A DNA stretch of 33,215 bases from positions 1 to 33,215 of the forward strand of contig JBBFLY010000032.1 of NCBI GenBank assembly GCA_037478855.1, in the 5' to 3' direction. The notes beneath the pieces are model-generated. The model was not told the origin of the DNA. It saw only the letters and a list, made by a program, of their open reading frames with translations, and did no database searches. Positions 1 through 7,607 of this stretch are shown in pieces. Position 1 is the first letter of the stretch, and every line of letters begins with the position of its first letter. The translations under genes were made by a program, and so were the position numbers. The stretch comes from Rhabdothermincola sp037478855. Its GTDB lineage: Bacteria; Actinomycetota; Acidimicrobiia; Acidimicrobiales; Acidimicrobilacustridaceae.

Positions 1-1330
1 CGAGTCGGACCGCGCCACGCATGTAGTCACTGAAGACGAAGAAGGTGCCGCCCACCGGGATCAGCCCTCCGTGGAGCGCGATCCCGTTCATGATCCCGCC
101 CATCCCGTGCTCCCGGACGCCGAAGTGGATCTGGCGCCCGGTGCGGTTCGAGCGGGAGAACGTGCCGGCCTCAGGCGGCAGCTCGGTGCCGGTGTTGCCC
201 GTCAGGTCGGCACCGCCCGCCACCAGGCCGGGGACCACGTCGAGGATGGCGTCGAGGCATGCCTTGCCGGCGCTGCGGGTGGCCACCTTCTCACCGGGCT
301 GCCAGGTCGGCAGCTTGGCCGCCCAGCCGGGCAGGCCGCGGCGGTGCAGGCACGCGTCGATCTCCTCCCGGCGTTCGGTCCACCCCGCCCAGGTCTGCTC
401 CCAGGCTTCCCGCGCCGGCGCACCCCGGCGACCTGCCTCGCGAAGGTGGGAGAGGACGTCCCCGGGTACCCAGAAGGTCTCATCCGGCGGGAGGCCCAGG
501 ATTTCCTTGGTGGCCCGCACCTCGTCCTCGCCGAGAGGGCTGCCGTGCGCGAAGGCGGTGTCGGTGAACCTCGGTGACGGGTAGCCGATGTGACTGCGGA
601 GGATCACCAGGGAGGGGCGGTCATCCACCGCCATGGCACGGCGCAGCGCCGCCTCGATCGCGTCGACGTCGTTCGCCACCTCCCCGGCCCGCTCGACGTG
701 CCAGCCGTAGGCCTCGAAGCGCAGGGCGGCGTCGTCGGAGAGCGCCAGCTCGGTCGGACCGTCGATGCTGATGTGGTTGTCGTCGTAGACCACGACGAGC
801 CTGCCCAGCCCGAGATGGCCCGCCAGCGAGGCGGCCTCGTGGCTGATTCCCTCCTCCAGATCGCCGTCGCTCGCGATGACGAAGGTGTGATGGTCGAAGA
901 GCTGCTCGCCGTAGCGGGCGCGCAGCACCTGCTCGGCGATCGCCATCCCCACCGAGTTGGCGAAGCCCTGCCCGAGCGGGCCGGTCGTGACCTCGACGCC
1001 CGGGGTGTGACGCGCTTCGGGATGGCCGGGGGTGCGTGAGCCCCATTGCCGGAACGCCCTGATGTCGTTGAGCTCCAACCCGTGCCCGGTCAGGTAGAGC
1101 ATCGAGTAGAGCAGGATCGACGCGTGTCCAGCTGAGAGGATGAACCGATCGCGGTTCGGCCAGTCGGGCACCCCGGCGTCGTAGCGCAGGATCCGGGTCC
1201 ACAGCGTGTACGCCAGCGGTGCCAGGGCCATGGCCGTGCCGGGATGGCCGGAGTTCGCGGCCTGTGGCGCGTCCATCGCCAGGCCGCGGATCACGTTGAT
1301 GCTTCGCTGCTGGAGCTCGGCGTCGGTCAC
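1..1330 (-). CDS. tkt: Transketolase, N-terminal and central part (C-terminus outside window)
   Basis: Thiamine-diphosphate enzyme of the non-oxidative pentose phosphate pathway that moves two-carbon ketol units between sugar phosphates in the cytoplasm. About 443 residues are visible, of the roughly 650-700 usual for the family, because the gene runs off the left edge. Seen in the translation: AANSGHPGTAMALAPLAY near residue 20-40 (the SGHPG substrate/cofactor region), SDGDLEEGIS (the ThDP/metal motif GDG...E) and, near the window edge, GGTFFVFSDYMRGAVR of the pyrimidine-binding domain. The GTG start at 1330 is chosen because a GGGAGGGA Shine-Dalgarno lies just upstream (about 1333-1340) and the protein begins like other transketolases (VTDAELQQRSINVIRGLAMD). 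The reading frame is intact throughout. Family assignment is firm; the exact isozyme is not testable here. Confidence 0.95.
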   Translation of the reverse strand, partial: MTDAELQQRSINVIRGLAMDAPQAANSGHPGTAMALAPLAYTLWTRILRYDAGVPDWPNRDRFILSAGHASILLYSMLYLTGHGLELNDIRAFRQWGSRTPGHPEARHTPGVEVTTGPLGQGFANSVGMAIAEQVLRARYGEQLFDHHTFVIASDGDLEEGISHEAASLAGHLGLGRLVVVYDDNHISIDGPTELALSDDAALRFEAYGWHVERAGEVANDVDAIEAALRRAMAVDDRPSLVILRSHIGYPSPRFTDTAFAHGSPLGEDEVRATKEILGLPPDETFWVPGDVLSHLREAGRRGAPAREAWEQTWAGWTERREEIDACLHRRGLPGWAAKLPTWQPGEKVATRSAGKACLDAILDVVPGLVAGGADLTGNTGTELPPEAGTFSRSNRTGRQIHFGVREHGMGGIMNGIALHGGLIPVGGTFFVFSDYMRGAVRL

Positions 1331-1332
1331 TG

Positions 1333-1362
1333 TCCCTCCCTCAGGTGGATTCGGTCACCCTA
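1333..1362 (-). promoter_or_regulatory. Transketolase promoter -10 and ribosome binding site
   Basis: Reading the minus strand, TAGGGT (1362-1357) is a good actinobacterial -10 hexamer and lies 26 nt before the GTG at 1330. A purine-rich GGGAGGGA follows near 1340-1333. This gene therefore appears to have a short 5' leader with a Shine-Dalgarno, unlike many other genes of the window. No convincing -35 element was seen. Confidence 0.5.
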
Positions 1363-1451
1363 GCCAAGGGGGCGCGAGCCCCTCCGAAGCCCCCTCCGAT
1401 GCCCCGGAGAGCCTGCGGCGTGTCGCCCCGGGGCGGGTCTCCGGACGCGGC

Positions 1452-1838
1452 TCACGACACCGGCGGCAGCAACGTGAAGGGCACGACCATCGTCGGACCG
1501 AGATCGATCCGGCAGTGCGCCTCGACCGTCCCGTAGTCGTCGAAGGTGAGCTCGGCCCGCACCAGCCGGTAGGTGAACCGGCCGGGCTCGACCTCGAGCG
1601 GCGTGACGTTGCGAGCCACCTGCTCGCCCCTGCGGCGGTACACGACCTCGAGCGCGGCCGTGCCGCGATGGTCGAGGGGGCAGTGCACGATCACCACCAG
1701 ATGGGGCTCGATCGTGACGGGCACCGCAGCGGGCGCCGGGGCGGAGAACCCCACGCCCGTGAGGTCGATGCGGGTGGACGGTCCGGGGACCTGCCGCACG
1801 TCGATGCCGTCGATGAACAGCGCTGCGAGGATGTGCAC
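1452..1838 (-). CDS. Hypothetical protein, DUF6941-like
   Basis: Protein of 128 residues starting with GTG at 1838. The opening MHILAALFIDGIDVRQVPGP and the run of alternating hydrophobic beta strands resemble small actinobacterial proteins of the DUF6941 type, whose function is unknown; I recognise this only by general pattern. There is no signal peptide, no membrane segment and no cysteine motif. The start is supported by TAGGTT at 1850-1845 on the minus strand, six nt upstream, which suggests a leaderless mRNA. It is divergent from the TetR gene at 1910 with only about 70 bp between the starts, so it is a plausible target of that regulator. That link is inference from position. Confidence 0.6.
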   Translation of the reverse strand: MHILAALFIDGIDVRQVPGPSTRIDLTGVGFSAPAPAAVPVTIEPHLVVIVHCPLDHRGTAALEVVYRRRGEQVARNVTPLEVEPGRFTYRLVRAELTFDDYGTVEAHCRIDLGPTMVVPFTLLPPVS

Positions 1839-1844
1839 GACGGG

Positions 1845-1850
1845 AACCTA
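1845..1850 (-). promoter_or_regulatory. Leaderless -10 box of the DUF6941-like gene
   Basis: TAGGTT on the minus strand ends six nt before the GTG at 1838. This spacing places the transcription start at or next to the start codon. No Shine-Dalgarno is present. Confidence 0.45.
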
Positions 1851-1897
1851 CCGCCGCGATCGCGACTCAGGTGCCGGCTCCGGGGGCCGGGGCTCGT

Positions 1898-1903
1898 TAC
1901 CCT
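1898..1903 (+). promoter_or_regulatory. Leaderless -10 box of the TetR gene
   Basis: TACCCT is followed by six nt (ggcacc) and then the GTG at 1910. This decides the start over the in-frame GTG at 1871, which would lie upstream of the promoter. Confidence 0.5.
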
Positions 1904-1909
1904 GGCACC

Positions 1910-2530
1910 GTGGCCCTCGAGGATTCCACCACATCGACGCGGGAGTCGATCCTGCTCGCGGCTCGGCACTGCTTCGCGGAGCACGGCTACGCCGGCACGT
2001 CGCTGAACGACATCGCGGAGGCCGTGGGCATCCGCCGATCAAGCGTGCTGCACCACTTTCCGTCGAAGGATGCCATCTACCGTGAGGTGTTCGCGGCGGC
2101 CCTGAGCGAGTGGATGGCCCGCGTCGACGAGGCGACCGGCCCGCCACACGACGTCCTGAGCGGATGGGCCCGGGTCGACCAGGTCCTCACCGCCGGGTTC
2201 GAGTTCTTCGTCGCGAACCCGGAGTTCGTCCGCATCGTGCGGCGGGAGGCTCTCGACGGTGGCTCGCACCTGGGCGTCGATCTCGGGGTGATGCTCCGGC
2301 CGCTGTTCCAGCGGGCGGTGGCGTACTTCGAGCGCGAGATGGAGGCCGGCACCTTCCGACGGTTCGATCCGGAGCAGCTCCTGCTCACCGGGTACGGCGC
2401 GCTCCTGAGCTATTTCGGAGACCGACCGTTCATCGAAGGGCTCCTCGGCCGCGACCCGATGGACGCGGAGCTGCTCCGACAGCGGCTCGAGCATCTGCGC
2501 GCCTTCATGCGGGCGGCACTGGAGCCCTGA
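1910..2530 (+). CDS. TetR/AcrR family transcriptional regulator
   Basis: One-component regulator of 206 residues that should bind DNA as a dimer and release it when a small ligand occupies the C-terminal domain. The N-terminal helix-turn-helix is plain: TRESILLAARHCFAEHGYAG (about 10-29), then SLNDIAEAVGIRRSSVLHHF (31-50) and SKDAIYREV, the standard TetR pattern. The remaining 140 residues are helical and diverse, as expected for the ligand domain, so the inducer cannot be guessed. Start GTG 1910 is set by the -10 box immediately upstream. Its closest potential targets are the divergent gene at 1452-1838 and itself. It converges tail to tail with the GH84 gene, with 12 nt between the stop codons. 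Confidence 0.93.
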   Translation: MALEDSTTSTRESILLAARHCFAEHGYAGTSLNDIAEAVGIRRSSVLHHFPSKDAIYREVFAAALSEWMARVDEATGPPHDVLSGWARVDQVLTAGFEFFVANPEFVRIVRREALDGGSHLGVDLGVMLRPLFQRAVAYFEREMEAGTFRRFDPEQLLLTGYGALLSYFGDRPFIEGLLGRDPMDAELLRQRLEHLRAFMRAALEP

Positions 2531-2542
2531 CCGGGCTGTGAC

Positions 2543-3856
2543 TCAGCGCTGCGCTCCGGCATCGGCGAGCGCACCCAGCGCGAACCGCACCAGGGCGTCG
2601 GTGGCGTTGCGGTCCTCGACGAGAGATCCACGCTCGTAGCGCCAGGTCCCGTCCGGCCACTGTCCGAGCACGGGGCGCGCCGAGCAGCGCGGTCCCAGGA
2701 CGCTGTGGGTCGCCCGCCGGAGCGCCGGCCACAGGTAGAGCAGTGCGAGGCCGTGCTCGGTGGCGCGCGTCCGCTCACCGTCGTCGAGCGCGTCGAGGAG
2801 GTCGAGCGCGATCCGAACGACCTCGCGCTCGGCCCGCAGCTGGGCGAGCCAGGGGCTGACTTCGGCGAGGAGCTCCTCCGGCGCTGCGGAGAGGTCGACA
2901 GCTCCGTCGATCCAGGCGCGCAGTCGCGCGATCTCAGCGCGGCGCGCGTCGCCGCCAGAGGTCACGATGTCGCGGGCGAGCCGCCAGGGTTCCGCTCCGT
3001 CACACGCCTCGGCGAAGGTCCGGATCCCGAGCGCCTGCGCATCGGCCTCCCAAGTCGCGAGTGGATCCTCGCCCCGGAGGAAGGCGGCGACGGAGGACAG
3101 GGGCAGCTTCGAGGCCGCGGCTTGGACCATCGGGTTGGCGAGGTAGCCCGCACAGCTCTCGACCAGCAGCGGGTCACGACCCTGGAGAGGCCCGAGGAAG
3201 AGCCGGTCGGCCATGAGGGCGTCGTTCACGGGGTAGTTGTCCCACAGAAGCGGCGCCCGACCCCCGAGGCTTGCCGCGCGCTGCCGAGCCTGCGCCTCGG
3301 TGATCTCGTCGCAGACCACGGTCGGCCCGGTCCAGGCGATGAGCACCGAGGCAGGGACGCCGGTGGCGAGCGCGTCGAGGTACGGACTGGAGGTCGTGCC
3401 GGTGTACTCGGTCGGCACCAGGACCAGCTCGATCTCATCGTCGAGCTCGTCGCGCAGCCAGGTGGTGAGCTCGGCGTGCTCCTCCCCGAGCCCGGGCCGC
3501 GGCGCGATGTCGTCGAAGGCGAGGCAGACGAGGCGGATCCCGAGCGCGGTGAGCTGGGCCAGCTTGGCTGCCAGCGCGGCCCGGTCGTCAGCCGAGCGGT
3601 AGTCGATCGACAGCCCCGGGCTGATCGCGAACCCCACCTGCAGGGTGCCCGCGGCGAGCAGGCGCTCGAAGCCGTCGAGCTCGTCAGCGGGGTAGGGCTC
3701 GCGCCAGCGCTGTCGGTGGAGCGGGTCGTCCTTGGGTGCGTACACGTAGTGGGTCATCCCCCGCTCGTGGCACCACGCCATGATTCCGAGGCGCTCGTCC
3801 CAGGACCACGGTTGACCGTAGAAGCCCTCGATCACCCCGCGGATCGCCCACGCCAT
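2543..3856 (-). CDS. GH84 beta-N-acetylglucosaminidase, O-GlcNAcase-like
   Basis: Glycoside hydrolase family 84, retaining enzymes that remove beta-linked N-acetylglucosamine through substrate-assisted catalysis (human OGA, clostridial NagJ). The 437-residue protein opens directly with the catalytic barrel: RGVIEGFYGQPWSWDER (6-22), YVYAPKDDPLHRQRWREPYP (37-56), the catalytic Asp pair in LAFDDIAPR (Asp115-Asp116), VPTEYTGT (148-155), WTGP (176-179) and LLWDNYPVND (203-212, with the Asn-containing substrate loop). The N-terminal alpha/beta domain common in bacterial members is absent. Residues 250-437 are helical. No signal peptide is visible, so it is predicted cytoplasmic, which fits an intracellular sugar or cell-wall recycling role, but the substrate is unknown. 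ATG 3856 is preceded by a bidirectional promoter box. Confidence 0.9.
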   Translation of the reverse strand: MAWAIRGVIEGFYGQPWSWDERLGIMAWCHERGMTHYVYAPKDDPLHRQRWREPYPADELDGFERLLAAGTLQVGFAISPGLSIDYRSADDRAALAAKLAQLTALGIRLVCLAFDDIAPRPGLGEEHAELTTWLRDELDDEIELVLVPTEYTGTTSSPYLDALATGVPASVLIAWTGPTVVCDEITEAQARQRAASLGGRAPLLWDNYPVNDALMADRLFLGPLQGRDPLLVESCAGYLANPMVQAAASKLPLSSVAAFLRGEDPLATWEADAQALGIRTFAEACDGAEPWRLARDIVTSGGDARRAEIARLRAWIDGAVDLSAAPEELLAEVSPWLAQLRAEREVVRIALDLLDALDDGERTRATEHGLALLYLWPALRRATHSVLGPRCSARPVLGQWPDGTWRYERGSLVEDRNATDALVRFALGALADAGAQR

Positions 3857-3863
3857 CGCTCGC

Positions 3864-3870
3864 TAGGGTA
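3864..3870. promoter_or_regulatory. Symmetric bidirectional -10 element TAGGGTA
   Basis: The 21-bp gap between two divergent ATG codons (3856 minus, 3878 plus) contains TAGGGTA. Read on the plus strand it gives TAGGGT at 3864-3869, eight nt before ATG 3878. Read on the minus strand it gives TACCCT at 3870-3865, eight nt before ATG 3856. Both spacings match leaderless initiation, so one element may serve both genes. Confidence 0.55.
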
Positions 3871-3877
3871 CGCATCC

Positions 3878-4570
3878 ATGTCTCCAGCCGCCGACGCAGC
3901 CGGCGCGCCGCACGTGCCCGGCAGCAGCCACACCCTGTCCGAGGCCCGCTCGAAGGAGCTGCTCGCACGCTTCGGCATCCCGTTCCCGGAGGAGCAGGTG
4001 GTGGGCGACCCCGAGAGCGCCGCGGAGGCCGCCAGAGGGATCGGCTTCCCCGTGGTGGTGAAGCTGAACGGTGAGCGGATCGCGCACAAGACCGAGCGTG
4101 GTCTGGTCCGCCTGAACCTCTCCGATGCCGGCGCGGTCCGTCAGGCGGCAGCTGAGCTGCTCGGGGCGGCCACCCCCGAGGACGGGGAGGTGAGCCTCCT
4201 GGTCGCGCCGATGCTCCGGTCGACGCGCGAGCTGATCGCAGGACTGGCCCGTGATCCGCAGTTCGGGATGACCGTCATGCTCGGTGTGGGGGGCGTGCTG
4301 GCGGAGGCCGTGGCGGATGTGACCATCCGGTTGGTGCCGATCGAGCGGGAGGACGCCGAGGAGATGATCGAGGACCTCTCCACCCAGCGGCTCCTGGGCG
4401 CGTTCCGCGGGGAGCCGCCGGTGGACCGATCACGACTCGCCGATCTTCTGCTCGCGCTGTCGCAGGCGGCGCTCGCTCATCCGGAGATCGTCTCTGTCGA
4501 TCTCAACCCGGTGCTGATCGCTGGTGGCGAGCCGATCGCGGTCGACGCTCTGGTGGAGGTTGAGGGCTGA
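3878..4570 (+). CDS. ADP-forming acyl-CoA synthetase, beta (ATP-grasp) subunit
   Basis: ATP-grasp subunit of a nucleotide-diphosphate-forming acyl-CoA synthetase, which interconverts acyl-CoA + ADP + phosphate with acid + CoA + ATP. The 230-residue protein has the expected TLSEARSKELLARFGIPFPEE (about 19-39), FPVVVKLNGERIAHKTERG with His70 as the likely second phosphohistidine (His71-beta in archaeal ACD1), ELIAGLARDPQFGMTVMLGVGG and the Mg-binding VDLNPVL near the C-terminus. The final TGA overlaps the ATG of the next gene (TGATG at 4568-4572), which implies translational coupling to the alpha subunit. The start at 3878 is set by the -10 box eight nt upstream. The acyl substrate cannot be read from the sequence. 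Confidence 0.9.
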   Translation: MSPAADAAGAPHVPGSSHTLSEARSKELLARFGIPFPEEQVVGDPESAAEAARGIGFPVVVKLNGERIAHKTERGLVRLNLSDAGAVRQAAAELLGAATPEDGEVSLLVAPMLRSTRELIAGLARDPQFGMTVMLGVGGVLAEAVADVTIRLVPIEREDAEEMIEDLSTQRLLGAFRGEPPVDRSRLADLLLALSQAALAHPEIVSVDLNPVLIAGGEPIAVDALVEVEG

Positions 4571-6036
4571 TGGCCGCGACCGAGCAGTTCCGAGCTCTGT
4601 TCGAGCCTCGTGGGGTGGTGGTCGCGGGAGCGTCGACCCATCCCGGCAAGTTCGGTTTCGTGGCGCTTCACAACCTCCTCGCCTGCGGCTACCGGGGGAA
4701 GGTGTTCGCGACCAATCGGGAGGGTGCCGAGGTGCTCGGGCGGCCGACGGTGCCGTCCATCGCGGAGATCCCCGAGGGGGAGGCCGATCTGGTCTTCGTG
4801 TGCACGCCCGCGGCCTCCAACCCTGACGTGCTGCGCAGCGCAGCGGAGAAGGGCATCCGTGCCGCGTTCATCGCGTCCGCGGGTTACGCCGAGGCCGGTG
4901 AGGAGGGTCGAGCCCGCCAGGCGGAGCTGGTCGCGCTCGCGGACCAGCTCGGCATGCTGCTCGTCGGACCCAACGGTCAGGGGGTGGTCTCGACACCGGT
5001 GTCGATGTGCGCGCAGATCGTCGCGCCGTACCCACCCGCCGGCCGGATCGGCATCGTCAGCCAGTCGGGCAACTTCGTGTCGTCGTTCATGAACTACGCG
5101 ATCCTCAGCGGGGTCGGGGTGAGCCGGGCGGTCTCCGCCGGCAACGCGGCTCAGGTCGGGGTCGTCGACTTCCTCGAGTTCTACGCGGAGGATCCGGCGA
5201 CCGACGTGGCGTTGGCCTACGTCGAGGGGGTGACCGACGGCCGGCGCTTCTTGGAGCGGCTCCGGGCGGTGTGCGAGCGGCTGCCGGTGGTGCTCGTCAA
5301 GGGTGGCGCCACAGCCGGCGGGGCTCGCGCGGCGGCGAGCCACACGGGTTCGCTGACCACCGACGATCGAGTCTTCGACGGGATGTGCCGCCAGGCCGGT
5401 GCCGTGCGCGCTGCGACGATCGAGGAGGCGTTCGATGCCGCCGCCTCCTTCGCGACCCAGCCGCTTCCCAGGGGCCCGAGGGTGGCCATCGTGTCGACGG
5501 CGGGTGGCTGGGGAGTGGTGACCGCCGACGCCGTCGCCCGCACCGACCTGGATCTCATGACGCTCCCCCCGGATCTGCTGCGGGCGCTCGACGCAGAGCT
5601 GCCCCCGCGCTGGAGTCGCAACAACCCCATCGACCTGGCCGGGGGTGAGACGAAGGACACCATCCCGAAGGTGTTGTCGATCGTCGCCCGGCATGAGGAC
5701 GTTGACGCGGTGGTGTTCCTCGGCATGGGCATCCAGGGCAATCAGGGGCGCCTGGAGCGGGAAGGTCCCTTCTACCCGGACTACGGCCTGGATCGGATCG
5801 TGGCGTTCCACGAGCGGCAGGACCATCGTTACACCACGACGGCCGGCGCGCTCTCCGACCAGCTCGGCAAACCGATCCTCACCGCCACGGAGCTGGCGGT
5901 CGCCTCACCGGAGAACCCCGCGGTGAGGGGGGTCGTGGAGAGCGGGCGGTACTGCTATCCGTCATCCAATCGGGCGGTGGTCTCCCTCGCTCACCTGTGG
6001 CGGTATGCCCGCTGGCGGGCCCGCCGGGCTCGTTGA
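4570..6036 (+). CDS. ADP-forming acyl-CoA synthetase, alpha (CoA-binding) subunit
   Basis: CoA-binding partner of the preceding ATP-grasp subunit, 488 residues. The N-terminal Rossmann CoA-binding domain shows RGVVVAGASTHPGKFG (14-29), followed by the CoA-ligase domains with GIVSQSGNFVSSFMNYA (161-177) and the phosphohistidine loop AAASHTGSLTTDDRVFDG, where His258 corresponds to His257-alpha of archaeal ACD1. The C-terminal domain contains SRNNPIDLAGGET, typical of this fold. The two subunits are separate genes with beta first, whereas many bacterial homologues are one fused chain. The pair can make ATP from acyl-CoA or activate acids, depending on conditions. No frameshift or missing residue was noticed. 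Confidence 0.92.
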   Translation: MAATEQFRALFEPRGVVVAGASTHPGKFGFVALHNLLACGYRGKVFATNREGAEVLGRPTVPSIAEIPEGEADLVFVCTPAASNPDVLRSAAEKGIRAAFIASAGYAEAGEEGRARQAELVALADQLGMLLVGPNGQGVVSTPVSMCAQIVAPYPPAGRIGIVSQSGNFVSSFMNYAILSGVGVSRAVSAGNAAQVGVVDFLEFYAEDPATDVALAYVEGVTDGRRFLERLRAVCERLPVVLVKGGATAGGARAAASHTGSLTTDDRVFDGMCRQAGAVRAATIEEAFDAAASFATQPLPRGPRVAIVSTAGGWGVVTADAVARTDLDLMTLPPDLLRALDAELPPRWSRNNPIDLAGGETKDTIPKVLSIVARHEDVDAVVFLGMGIQGNQGRLEREGPFYPDYGLDRIVAFHERQDHRYTTTAGALSDQLGKPILTATELAVASPENPAVRGVVESGRYCYPSSNRAVVSLAHLWRYARWRARRAR

Positions 6037-6104
6037 GGACACACCGGGAGAGCCAGGCCCAAGCGTGCGGGGTGAGGTGGTCAGGGCAGGTAGGCCGCGA
6101 CCTT

Positions 6105-6110
6105 TAGGCT
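6105..6110 (+). promoter_or_regulatory. Leaderless -10 box of the PBP4-like gene
   Basis: TAGGCT is followed by eight nt (cgcacctg) and ATG 6119. No Shine-Dalgarno is present. The box lies in the 82-nt gap after the acyl-CoA synthetase operon. Confidence 0.55.
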
Positions 6111-6118
6111 CGCACCTG

Positions 6119-7567
6119 ATGCACCAGCCGCGACCCCGCCCCCGTCGCCGCGCCGGCACCTTCGTCGCGCTCGGGCTGGCCGTCGTCCTGCTCGCGACGG
6201 CCTGCGGGGGCGAGGGCGCTACCCCGGCGGAGCGGGCGGCCGCAGCTCCGCCACCCGGTGAGGCCGCCCGGTTGTCGACCCCGGTCCTGTCCGCCCGGCG
6301 GGCACCTGAGCTGCTCCGATCGACGATCACCGGCGAGCGGATCCGCGAGGCGCTCGCACCCGTGCTCGCGGAGGCACCGGCGGCGAGCTGCCTCGTGGTC
6401 AGCGCCGGCGGCCGCGTGGTCGTGGCGAAGGATGCCGCCGTGCCGATGGCGCCGGCATCCACCCTCAAGATCCTCACCGGTACGGCGGTGCTGGAGGTCC
6501 TCGACCCCGACAGTCGGCTCACCACCACCGCAGCCGCCGCTCGGGCGCCGAGCAACGGGGTGATCGATGGGGACCTGTACCTGATCGGCGGCGGCGATCC
6601 GATCCTCACCACCGCCGGCTACAAGGTGACCTTCGAGAACCCCGAGCAGCTCTCGAACGACTTCGGTCAGCTGGCTGACCGGATCTGGGCCGCCGGCGTG
6701 AGGGAGATCCGGGGCGGGATCGTGGGTGACGAGTCTCGCTACGACACCGAGCGTTGGGTCCCCACCTGGCCGCAGCGCTACCAACGTGAGGGCTACGTCG
6801 GGCCGCTCAGCGCGCTCGTGGTCAACGACGGCTCGACCGGGCTGTCGCTCGCGCCTGACGTACCGGCGAGGGTCCGCATGCCCGGTGAGCCCGCACTGTT
6901 GGCCGCGGAGACGCTGAAGTCCCTGCTCGAGAGCCGTGGGGTGCGGGTGAGCGGTGAGCCGACGGTCGGTCGGGCGCCGGAGCGTGTGGTGCCGGTCGCC
7001 ACGCTGGACTCGCCGCCGATCGGCGACCTGGTGGGCGAGCTGATCGCCGACAGCGACAACACCACCGCGGAGCTGCTCGTGAAGGAGCTCGGTCACCGGG
7101 TGCGAGGTGACGGAAGCACCCAGGCTGGGCTGGACGTGATGGCGGGGACTCTGAGCGAGCTCGGTCTGCCCACCGCCGGGCTCGAGCTGCGTGACGGCTC
7201 CGGCCTGGATCCGGCGGATCGGGTGACCTGCGGGCTGCTGGTGGCCGCGCTGGATCGGGTCGGGCCCGACAGCCTGCTCGGTCGGAGCCTCCCGATCGCC
7301 GGCCGCACCGGGACGCTGCGCAAGCGGATGCGCAGCACCGCCGCGGAGGGACGGGTGCGGGCCAAGACCGGCACGCTCGCGGAGGTGAACGCGCTGGCCG
7401 GCTTCGCGGTCACCGGGACGGGCACCACGTTGACCTTCGCCTACCTCATCAACGGGCCGGATCAAACCCTGGGTGTGCTGCCGCTCGACGAGTTCGCGGC
7501 GGCGTTGGTCTCCGTGCCCGACGGCCCACCGATCGAGCGCCTCGCTCCCAGACCGGCGGGCGCCTGA
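6119..7567 (+). CDS. dacB: D-alanyl-D-alanine carboxypeptidase/endopeptidase, PBP4 (S13) family lipoprotein
   Basis: Penicillin-binding protein of peptidase family S13 that trims or cleaves D-Ala cross-links of peptidoglycan outside the membrane. The 482-residue protein has an Arg-rich N-terminus, a hydrophobic segment and the lipobox LLATAC with Cys29 as lipidation site, so it is probably membrane-anchored on the outer face. All three active-site motifs are present: SxxK as Ser114-Thr-Leu-Lys117, SxN as Ser312-Asp-Asn314, and Lys416-Thr-Gly418. The insertion between the first two motifs, with GGGDP and LSALVVNDGS, is characteristic of PBP4. ATG 6119 is set by the -10 box eight nt upstream. 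Confidence 0.93.
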   Translation: MHQPRPRPRRRAGTFVALGLAVVLLATACGGEGATPAERAAAAPPPGEAARLSTPVLSARRAPELLRSTITGERIREALAPVLAEAPAASCLVVSAGGRVVVAKDAAVPMAPASTLKILTGTAVLEVLDPDSRLTTTAAAARAPSNGVIDGDLYLIGGGDPILTTAGYKVTFENPEQLSNDFGQLADRIWAAGVREIRGGIVGDESRYDTERWVPTWPQRYQREGYVGPLSALVVNDGSTGLSLAPDVPARVRMPGEPALLAAETLKSLLESRGVRVSGEPTVGRAPERVVPVATLDSPPIGDLVGELIADSDNTTAELLVKELGHRVRGDGSTQAGLDVMAGTLSELGLPTAGLELRDGSGLDPADRVTCGLLVAALDRVGPDSLLGRSLPIAGRTGTLRKRMRSTAAEGRVRAKTGTLAEVNALAGFAVTGTGTTLTFAYLINGPDQTLGVLPLDEFAAALVSVPDGPPIERLAPRPAGA

Positions 7568-7595
7568 GCGCCGCCCGGCGTCATCGCGGGAGCCG

Positions 7596-7601
7596 TACGC
7601 T
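7596..7601 (+). promoter_or_regulatory. Leaderless -10 box of the Lon-N gene
   Basis: TACGCT is followed by six nt and GTG 7608. It lies 29 nt after the stop of the preceding gene and favours 7608 over upstream in-frame starts that would overlap the PBP4 gene. Confidence 0.45.
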
Positions 7602-7607
7602 GCCCGC

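Noticed and set aside
2705..3877. Long upstream extension of the acyl-CoA synthetase beta frame, antisense to GH84
   Set aside because: The extension is an open frame opposite a well-conserved GH84 gene, rich in Arg, Gly and Glu with no domain. The real protein starts at 3878 with a promoter box.
4477..5826. Large minus-strand open frame opposite the CoA-binding subunit
   Set aside because: High GC leaves long open frames opposite real genes. Its composition (Arg, His, Gly rich) is not protein-like and the plus strand carries conserved motifs.
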